NCBI GenBank assembly: GCA_965602855.1
Contig: CBFCZV010000016.1
Span: forward strand, 1 to 57,737
DNA: 57,737 nt
Direction of reading: 5' to 3'
Source: LH-M37 sp965602855
Lineage (GTDB): Bacteria; Pseudomonadota; Gammaproteobacteria; SZUA-229
Notes under the pieces: generated by a model
Database searches by the model: none
What the model saw: the letters and a program-made list of their open reading frames with translations, nothing else
What the model was told of the DNA's origin: nothing
Translations under genes and position numbers: made by a program
Part shown: one piece after another, positions 51,841 to 57,737 of the stretch
Numbering within the stretch: position 1 is the stretch's first letter
Layout: each line of letters starts with the position of its first letter

Positions 51841-52980
51841 TTGTCTTTTTTTATTAATTTTTTTCTGATCGCAGGCCTGTATTTCCTGAATATTAATCAG
51901 GCTATTTCAGATGTGGTTAAGCCTGCACTGGTTGAAATAAATACTCATGTTAATGGTGAGGTTAATGTTGAAATTCGCGCCAGTATCGAAGCTTTGTTGA
52001 CGGGTATTAATGCGCAATATAAAAATACGCAGGATGCCCCGACGGCAGAAGAATATGATGTTTTACGGGCGATGTTGCCAGAAGAATTGAAAGCGCAGTT
52101 TGTTTCATTTCATCAGGATATGCTGGAAAGTATTTTTCTTAAAACAGAAGCGGGTAAAGTTTCCTTATCTGTCGATTCTGTATCAATACCCGAGCCGGGT
52201 TATACCAAAGTGCCGCGTATTAGTGTGATCAAGTTGAGCGGTCAAATACTACCGAGCACAAGAGATTTGCAATGGTATTATCCAGCGCGTTATGGTGATA
52301 ACGCGGTCAGGGTCAGGCAGATTGATGAGGCCAATGAAAAGTGGCACTGGTCGCAATGGCAATGGTTACGCGAAGATCAGGCCAGTGAAAAGTTTTCCTT
52401 GCAGGAAGTGTTTGCCAAACGTTCAGTTGTTGAGGTGATTGGTTCTTATATCGTCGTTGGTTTTGAACACATTATCCCCAAGGGCGCTGATCATCTTTTA
52501 TTTATCCTGGGTATCTTTCTTTTAAGCGTACGCTTGAAGCCTTTGTTGTGGCAGGTAACCATGTTTACCCTGGCGCATACTATTACATTGGGTTTGTCGA
52601 TGAATGGTGTGATTAGTTTGCCTGCCAATATTGTTGAGCCTTTAATTGCATTATCGATTGCCTATATTGGTATAGAAAATATTTTCCACAAGTCGTTGCA
52701 CAAAAGCCGGCTTGTTCTGGTTTTTGTTTTTGGCTTATTGCATGGTCTGGGATTTGCGGGCGTGCTTTCAGATTTTGGTATGCCAGATGAAGATTTTGCT
52801 GTGGCGCTAATCAGTTTTAATGTGGGAGTGGAGCTGGCTCAGTTGACGGTTATTGCTGTTGCATTTACCCTGATTGGTTTCTGGTTTCGTCACAAAGACT
52901 GGTATCGCAAGGTAATTATTATTCCATTCTCTGTAATTATTTCAATAACAGGTCTGTTGTGGACGATTCAGAGAATATAG
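51841..52980 (+). CDS. HupE/UreJ-like membrane protein (second type)
   Basis: A 379-residue protein. An N-terminal signal and a periplasmic region of about 180 residues precede six to seven membrane helices carrying GFEHIIPKGADHLLFILGIFLL, FTLAHTITLGLS and GLLHGLGFAG. These are HupE/UreJ-type motifs whose His/Asp may bind a metal such as nickel or copper. It starts with TTG at 51841, eight bases after ACAGG; a TTG at 51835 is too close to that ribosome site. It is divergent from soxB and far from the hydrogenase, so its metal is open. Confidence 0.8.
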   Translation: MSFFINFFLIAGLYFLNINQAISDVVKPALVEINTHVNGEVNVEIRASIEALLTGINAQYKNTQDAPTAEEYDVLRAMLPEELKAQFVSFHQDMLESIFLKTEAGKVSLSVDSVSIPEPGYTKVPRISVIKLSGQILPSTRDLQWYYPARYGDNAVRVRQIDEANEKWHWSQWQWLREDQASEKFSLQEVFAKRSVVEVIGSYIVVGFEHIIPKGADHLLFILGIFLLSVRLKPLLWQVTMFTLAHTITLGLSMNGVISLPANIVEPLIALSIAYIGIENIFHKSLHKSRLVLVFVFGLLHGLGFAGVLSDFGMPDEDFAVALISFNVGVELAQLTVIAVAFTLIGFWFRHKDWYRKVIIIPFSVIISITGLLWTIQRI

Positions 52981-53058
52981 TTATTGATGAATTATTTGAA
53001 GACTTAAAGTAATTGTTCTAGTATTAAACCATTGTTACACCATTCAAGGATGAATCTA

Positions 53059-54012
53059 ATGAAAACATGTGCCCCTCGTAAAATCTTTACCTTTCTGGTT
53101 TTAATTATTTTTTCAGCGCCTTCTTTTTCAGAGTTGATAGATAAAGAAAATACTAATTCCAAATCTTATTCCGATAGCCACGGCAGTGAAGTGACTTTCC
53201 CGCAGGGTGATGTTTCTTTTGTTGATGAGGTTGTGTCATATCAGCCAGGTGATCCCGCACCATTAAAAGCGAAGCACCGTGAGCCTTCTAAGGCTCTGGG
53301 TGTTCCCGATTATCAGCATCGTACGGGTGAGGGTTATTTAAGTTTGGGATGTGGAGGTGTGCTAATTGTTAAATTTAATGATAATGCTCTGACCGATATT
53401 CAGGGGCCGGATCTTCATGTCTTTGAAGTGGGCACGGCTATCGAACCAACGCAGCTCGAAATATCACCCGATAACAAACACTGGGTTATGGTTGGAGATA
53501 TCAGTGGTGGGCGTGCTGATGTTGATATCGCCAAATATACGAAAAAGTTTGATACCTTTCGTTATCTAAAACTAACCGATTTAAAACAGCATTGCGGTCC
53601 GGGTTCCCCGGGATCAGATATCGATGCCATTGGTGCCATCGGTTCATCTTTACGAATAACGCTGGATAGCGGCGTGGTTTTTGATTTTAATATGGCTATG
53701 TTAAATGCAGAATCAATAATAAAACTGGATGAGGTTATTGCGCAAATACAGTCTTATCCACGTTCGAGAATTACAGTAGCAGGGCATACTGATGATAAAG
53801 GTTCTGATGAGTACAATATGCAGCTATCGCAACAACGTGCCAATGCGGTTAGCCGCTATCTTTCGGCGCATTTTCCCAAACATGCAAAGTTTGATATCAA
53901 AGCCATTGGTTATGGTGAGTTGCGCCCGGTTTCTACAAATGAGACTGAAACAGGGCGTCAATTGAACCGGCGTGTTGAGATCATCGTTACGCCGTTAGAA
54001 GTCGCTAATTAA
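53059..54012 (+). CDS. OmpA-family outer-membrane protein with discoidin-like N-terminal domain
   Basis: A 317-residue exported protein. After a signal peptide (about residues 1-25) comes a beta-rich domain of about 160 residues (ALGVPDYQ...YLSLGCGGVLIVKF and DLHVFEVG) that resembles galactose-binding or discoidin folds. Then an OmpA C-terminal domain for peptidoglycan binding follows, with VAGHTDDKGSDEYNMQLSQQRANAV and LNRRVEI. The ATG at 53059 has AAGGA nine bases upstream. It probably links the outer membrane to the cell wall; the ligand of the first domain is unknown. Confidence 0.82.
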   Translation: MKTCAPRKIFTFLVLIIFSAPSFSELIDKENTNSKSYSDSHGSEVTFPQGDVSFVDEVVSYQPGDPAPLKAKHREPSKALGVPDYQHRTGEGYLSLGCGGVLIVKFNDNALTDIQGPDLHVFEVGTAIEPTQLEISPDNKHWVMVGDISGGRADVDIAKYTKKFDTFRYLKLTDLKQHCGPGSPGSDIDAIGAIGSSLRITLDSGVVFDFNMAMLNAESIIKLDEVIAQIQSYPRSRITVAGHTDDKGSDEYNMQLSQQRANAVSRYLSAHFPKHAKFDIKAIGYGELRPVSTNETETGRQLNRRVEIIVTPLEVAN

Positions 54013-54081
54013 GACACATTTTGATTCCTATATAAGGGGTGCGGGATAGCTTTATCCCTGTATTCCTGATTAAATCCGCCC

Positions 54082-55329
54082 ATGTTTTTACCCAAAGAAA
54101 TTTTCATCGGTCTGCGCTATACGCGTGCCAAGCGCAAAAATCATTTTGTTTCCTTTATCGCCTTTATTTCCATCGCTGGCGTTGCTCTCGGTGTGTTTGC
54201 GCTGATTGTGGTGCTATCGGTAATGAATGGTTTTGGCAATGAGCTACGCAATCGCACCCTGAGTATGACCTCCCACGCCACCGTTACTGGCTTTGATGGC
54301 ACTATTTATAACTGGGAAGAAGTCGCTGAGCGGGCTATGCAGGAAGAGGGGGTTGTCGCCACAGCGCCCTATATTCGAAAGGAAGTCATGATGTCTAATC
54401 GCAAGCGTGTCAGTGGCTCTCTGGTGCGTGGTATTCGTCCCGAACTGGAAAAAGATGTTTCCAGTATTGCCAGCAACATGGTTTCAGGTAAATTGAGTGA
54501 CCTTAAATCAGGTGAATACGGTATTGTTCTTGGACATGAGCTGGCCAATTCGCTGGGTGTTTATGAAGGTGATCGAGTCACGCTGATTACACCTCAGGCG
54601 ACGGTGACGGCTGTTGGCGTCATGCCCCGGCTTCGACGTTTCAAAGTGGTGGGCGTGTTCGAAGTGGGTATGCACCAGTTTGATAGCGCCATGTCCTATA
54701 TGCATATCGACGATGCCAGTAAGTTATTCGGCTTTAAGGGCAATGTTAATGGCGTACGCCTGAAACTGACCGATCTTTTTGAAGCCCCCGCGATTGCCCG
54801 AAGGCTGGATCGCGTTTTTGGTGAGGAGCACTGGGTGCGCGACTGGACCAGTCAGCACACGAATTTCTTCAGGGCGCTGAAAACAGAAAAAACCGTGATG
54901 TTTATTATCCTGCTGATGGTGGTTGGTGTCGCGGCATTGAATATCGTTTCCACTTTGATGATGACGGTGAATGACAAAGAATCGGATATCGCCATCCTGC
55001 GTGCACTGGGTATTACACCGCGTAGCATCATGGCCATTTTCATGATTCAGGGCGCGGTGATTGGTTTATCCGGAACCATGATCGGTGTCGCCGCCGGTGT
55101 GCCCGTGGCGCTCCATGTGTTTGAGATAGTCAGCTTCTTTGAGCAAGTCTTTAATACAGATTTCTTGCCCTCAGATGTGTATTACATCAGCGATGTTGTT
55201 GCTGATGTTAGAGCTGAAGAAGTCATCACTTACGCCGTCTCCGCTTTCTGTATCACCATTCTTGCGACCATCTATCCCGCATGGCGAGCTTCTAAAACAT
55301 TACCCGCCGAGGCTTTGCGCTATGAGTGA
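54082..55329 (+). CDS. Lipoprotein-releasing ABC permease, LolC/LolE family
   Basis: A 415-residue inner-membrane permease that extracts outer-membrane lipoproteins and hands them to LolA. One N-terminal helix, a large periplasmic domain (about residues 50-265) and three C-terminal helices are seen. GLRYTRAKRKNHFVSFIAFISIAGVALGVFALI is represented by its start here, and ALNIVSTLMM and DIAILRALGI are family motifs. It overlaps lolD by 8 bases. No second Lol permease follows in this window, so it may act as a homodimer. Confidence 0.92.
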   Translation: MFLPKEIFIGLRYTRAKRKNHFVSFIAFISIAGVALGVFALIVVLSVMNGFGNELRNRTLSMTSHATVTGFDGTIYNWEEVAERAMQEEGVVATAPYIRKEVMMSNRKRVSGSLVRGIRPELEKDVSSIASNMVSGKLSDLKSGEYGIVLGHELANSLGVYEGDRVTLITPQATVTAVGVMPRLRRFKVVGVFEVGMHQFDSAMSYMHIDDASKLFGFKGNVNGVRLKLTDLFEAPAIARRLDRVFGEEHWVRDWTSQHTNFFRALKTEKTVMFIILLMVVGVAALNIVSTLMMTVNDKESDIAILRALGITPRSIMAIFMIQGAVIGLSGTMIGVAAGVPVALHVFEIVSFFEQVFNTDFLPSDVYYISDVVADVRAEEVITYAVSAFCITILATIYPAWRASKTLPAEALRYE

Positions 55330-56005
55330 TTTTAGTATCGAAGCGATTGATGTTGGCAAGGCCTATCAGGAAGGTAGTGGTGAAGCGCTGCACGTATTGT
55401 CTGATATCGATCTACACCTGCACCATGGTGAAACCGTCGCTATTATTGGTTCATCGGGTTCAGGTAAAACCACCTTGCTCAACACGCTGGGTGGATTAGA
55501 TGAGCCGACCACGGGAAAAGTGTTGCTGAATGGTGATGATATCGCCAAACACAGTGAAAAAACACGTTGCGTCATCCGTAACAAGCATCTGGGTTTTATT
55601 TATCAGTTTCATCATTTATTACCTGAATTTACCGCGCTGGAAAATGTGGCCATGCCGCTGTTGATTGGCGGCATATCGCCCGAGATAGCTAGCCAGCGAT
55701 CCGAAGCCATCCTCAATGAGGTGGGTCTGTCACAACGTCTACAGCACAAACCCAGTGAGTTATCGGGTGGTGAGCGTCAACGAGCAGCCATAGCCCGAGC
55801 ACTGATTCATCGCCCCGATTGTGTACTGGCCGACGAGCCAACCGGTAATCTGGATAGAAAAAATGCCGAGCAGGCCATCGAGCTTATCGTTCAGCTCAAT
55901 CAAAGCTACAACACAGCACTGGTAATCGTGACCCACGATTTACAGATTGCAGAACGCATGAGTCGTATCTATACGCTTGAAGACGGGATTCTCAAGCCGC
56001 AATAA
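55322..56005 (+). CDS. lolD: LolD, lipoprotein-releasing ABC ATPase
   Basis: A 227-residue ATPase that powers the Lol permease. Walker A GSSGSGKTT (about residues 41-49), YQFHHLLPEFTALENVAMPL (LolD-specific), signature LSGGERQRAAIARAL and Walker B CVLADEPTGNLD are present. The ATG at 55322 lies inside the last codons of the permease gene. It is close to the E. coli length. Confidence 0.95.
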   Translation: MSDFSIEAIDVGKAYQEGSGEALHVLSDIDLHLHHGETVAIIGSSGSGKTTLLNTLGGLDEPTTGKVLLNGDDIAKHSEKTRCVIRNKHLGFIYQFHHLLPEFTALENVAMPLLIGGISPEIASQRSEAILNEVGLSQRLQHKPSELSGGERQRAAIARALIHRPDCVLADEPTGNLDRKNAEQAIELIVQLNQSYNTALVIVTHDLQIAERMSRIYTLEDGILKPQ

Positions 56006-56091
56006 TATTTCGACTTCTTTAAAGTTAGTCGTGCCCTCAGTCGATTAATATTGTTCAGACTTTCTTTTTAATTTTTTGATTTATGCTTAAC

Positions 56092-56111
56092 TAATCACCA
56101 TCGGGTGATTA
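56092..56111. repeat. Hairpin between lolD and sthA
   Basis: TAATCACC and GGTGATTA are perfect 8-base arms around a 4-base loop. It lies 87 bases after lolD and 54 bases before sthA. No T-run follows. It may be a leader structure or an operator. Confidence 0.45.
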
Positions 56112-56164
56112 AGTTGTTATTGATTAATTATATGCAAATAAACATTTAGATAAGGGACGAGCAC

Positions 56165-57589
56165 ATGGCAAGCTTTGATTATGATCTACTGGTCATAGGT
56201 TCTGGCCCCGGTGGCAATTCAGCGGCTATCGCTGCGGCTAATTTGGGTAAACGTGTTGCGGTCATTGAGCGCAAACCCTATGTTGGTGGTGTCAGCTTGC
56301 AAACCGGCACCATTCCAAGCAAGGCCTTACGTGAAGCCGCTTATGTTACTTCACGCTCTGCAAGTCTGGGTATGCGCCACACATTGCAGGTGAACGCTGT
56401 CAGTGATCCTGAATTTCTTGCAAAGACACTGGCTCAAAAAGACGGTGTCATCAAGCGTAAGCAGAGCCAGATGCTGGAACGGATGAAGGCCAAAGGTGTA
56501 ACACTGATCCCGGGTGAAGCCTGTTTTATCGACGCACACACACTGCAGGTGACCGGCCCTGATGGTGATCAGCAGCAGCTGAGTGCCGAGTTTATTATCC
56601 TGGCAACGGGATCACGGCCCAGACGCCCCGAAGATATTCCGTTTGATAAGGAACGCATACTGGATTCAACCTCCCTGTTAAAAATTCACCGCTTACCTGA
56701 TTCGCTTATTGTCGTCGGTGGCGGGGTGATTGCCTGTGAATTTGCCACCATATTTGCGGCCCTGGGTAGTCGAGTGACGCTGATCGATTCCCATGATCAA
56801 CCGCTGGCCTATCTTGATGCGGATATCATTGCAAAACTGATCAACGATTTTGATGCCATGGATATTCGTCTGTGCATGAAGACGCGTCTCACCGACATTA
56901 AACGCACCGGTGACAACGTCATAGTTACCACTGATCATGGCGACACCCTGCAAGCCGATGCACTGCTTTATGCCATGGGGCGCGAACCCAACTATAGTTT
57001 GCTTAAACTGGAGCAGGCGGGTCTGGTGCCTGATGACACGGGCTGGGTACAAATCAACGATCACCATCAGACGTCACAGTCCCATATCTACATCATTGGC
57101 GATCTTGCCGGCTACCCATCATTAGCTTCTACAGCAATGCAGCAGGGGCTTATGGCGATATCTCATGCCTTCAAAGGTGAGACAAAGACGGATGGTGGCC
57201 TCTTGCCCATGGCCATCTACACAATACCTGAGCTATCTTACGTTGGAGAAACTGAGCGCGAGCTACAGGCTCGCGAGGCGGACTATGTCAAAGGTTATGC
57301 CCATTATTCTAAAAATGCGCGAGGCCAGATTATTGGTGATGAACAGGGCTTACTAAAATTACTGGTCGATCGTCAAAGCCATACCATTCTTGGCGTGCAT
57401 ATCATTGGTGAATCAGCCAGCGAACTAGTCCATATCGGGCAAATGGCCATGACCTGCAATGCGACAGTAAAGACCTTGGCTGCGATGGTATTTAACTACC
57501 CGACATTGGCGCAGTGTTATAAGGCTGCGGCGCTGGATTGTTTGTTGAAGATTGATGAGGGATCAGCAGGTAGCCCGGATGTAGCGTAA
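56165..57589 (+). CDS. sthA: Soluble pyridine nucleotide transhydrogenase
   Basis: A 474-residue flavoprotein that moves reducing equivalents between NADPH and NAD+. Seen are the FAD site GSGPGGNSAA (about residues 12-21), VGGVSLQTGTIPSKALREA, which lacks the CxxxxC disulfide of lipoamide dehydrogenases as expected for SthA, the NAD site VVGGGVIACEFA and the IIGDLAG segment. GGGACGAG precedes the ATG. The last residues (GSPDVA) and the TAA stop are encoded by an intergenic repeat, so the C-terminus looks altered by repeat insertion. Confidence 0.94.
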   Translation: MASFDYDLLVIGSGPGGNSAAIAAANLGKRVAVIERKPYVGGVSLQTGTIPSKALREAAYVTSRSASLGMRHTLQVNAVSDPEFLAKTLAQKDGVIKRKQSQMLERMKAKGVTLIPGEACFIDAHTLQVTGPDGDQQQLSAEFIILATGSRPRRPEDIPFDKERILDSTSLLKIHRLPDSLIVVGGGVIACEFATIFAALGSRVTLIDSHDQPLAYLDADIIAKLINDFDAMDIRLCMKTRLTDIKRTGDNVIVTTDHGDTLQADALLYAMGREPNYSLLKLEQAGLVPDDTGWVQINDHHQTSQSHIYIIGDLAGYPSLASTAMQQGLMAISHAFKGETKTDGGLLPMAIYTIPELSYVGETERELQAREADYVKGYAHYSKNARGQIIGDEQGLLKLLVDRQSHTILGVHIIGESASELVHIGQMAMTCNATVKTLAAMVFNYPTLAQCYKAAALDCLLKIDEGSAGSPDVA

Positions 57590-57604
57590 CGTAATCCAGG
57601 CTAC
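57570..57604. repeat. Repeat GTAGCCCGGATGTAGC...GTAATCCAGGCTAC
   Basis: Imperfect palindrome with GTAGCC and GGCTAC ends and a GGATG/AATCC inner pair, a type of intergenic repeat widespread in gammaproteobacteria. The left half encodes the last codons and stop of sthA. It may also end the sthA transcript. Confidence 0.8.
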
Positions 57605-57628
57605 TGGCTACGAGTTACAGGATTGCTT

Positions 57629-57713
57629 GTATTAATATATCAAAACAATCTGTTGACAAATGTATCAATATATTTATACTTATTAGTAATTAAAGTATTA
57701 ATATATCAAAACA
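57629..57713 (+). promoter_or_regulatory. Strong promoter flanked by identical 19-base repeats (autoregulatory operator candidate)
   Basis: GTATTAATATATCAAAACA occurs at 57629-57647 and 57695-57713. Between them TTGACA (57653-57658) and TATACT (57675-57680) with a 16-base spacer form a near-consensus promoter, and TGTATCAATATAT within the spacer resembles the repeat. The second repeat sits just before the ATG at 57716. Binding at all three would block transcription. Confidence 0.6.
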
Positions 57714-57715
57714 TT

Positions 57716-57737
57716 ATGGCCGATCTATACAAACAAG
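57716..57737 (+). CDS. Start of a further gene (cut by the window end)
   Basis: ATG GCC GAT CTA TAC AAA CAA begins after the strong promoter, giving MADLYKQ before the window ends. No ribosome site is evident. Some GntR-type regulators start similarly, and flanking operator repeats would fit a self-regulating transcription factor. Too little is visible to assign it. Confidence 0.4.

Noticed and set aside
51841..52980. Reading this gene as the nickel permease HupE of the hydrogenase cluster
   Set aside because: It is 11 kb from the hyp genes, next to soxB, and has a large extra periplasmic region, so the family resemblance does not fix the role.

Overview
The window looks like the chromosome of a facultatively anaerobic, sulfur- and hydrogen-oxidising, denitrifying gammaproteobacterium. 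The signs are a tmRNA with the tag ANDDNYALAA, a large single-chain PurL, anaerobic ubiquinone genes of the UbiU/V/T type, a clade I (Tat-exported) nitrous oxide reductase cluster, an Isp-type [NiFe] hydrogenase with its Hyp maturation genes, SoxB, MsrPQ, Lol transport and a soluble transhydrogenase. Species cannot be fixed from sequence alone.

Layout. (1) 1-10 kb is an accessory-like, AT-rich stretch. It opens with an integron gene cassette bounded by two attC-like sites (13-103 and 698-803) that carries a membrane-anchored protein with a HEPN-like RNxxxH motif. It continues with many small orphan genes, lipoproteins and DUF proteins separated by at least four families of short palindromic intergenic repeats. 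(2) 10-18 kb holds pdxS-pdxT-ubiT on the plus strand, converging with a minus-strand operon yhcC-like radical SAM / ubiU / ubiV / TauD-like dioxygenase, and then a ferritin-like gene. (3) 18.4-26.2 kb is nosR-nosZ-nosD-nosF-nosY-nosL. (4) 26.3-28.1 kb is a DEAD-box RNA helicase. (5) 28.4-34.4 kb (minus) is hynD-hupH-hynS-isp1-isp2-hynL plus a small His-rich membrane peptide, divergent from hypC-A-B-D-F-E (34.5-40.4 kb) and an aminotransferase. (6) 41.7-46.2 kb is ssrA (tmRNA) and purL. (7) 46.4-57.7 kb is a hybrid histidine kinase, msrPQ, soxB, a HupE/UreJ-like membrane protein, an OmpA-like protein, a Lol permease and LolD, sthA, and the first codons of a further gene behind an operator-like triple repeat.

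How it fits together. H2 oxidised by the periplasm-facing hydrogenase, and possibly thiosulfate via SoxB, would feed electrons to quinone and cytochromes, with N2O as an acceptor through NosZ. UbiU/V/T would supply ubiquinone without O2. Three close matches to the FNR/ANR/DNR box (TTGAT-N4-RTCAN) lie at the upstream ends of the ubiU/V operon (17176-17189), the nosR/ferritin divergent promoter (18269-18282) and the hydrogenase/hyp divergent promoter (34478-34491). They suggest a shared low-oxygen regulon.

Points most worth a second look are the HEPN cassette, the dioxygenase translationally coupled to ubiV, a terminator-like hairpin lying over the start of nosD, the small His-rich peptide coupled to hynL, and repeat elements whose edges supply the stop codons of several genes. 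No rRNA, tRNA, CRISPR array or transposase was found.
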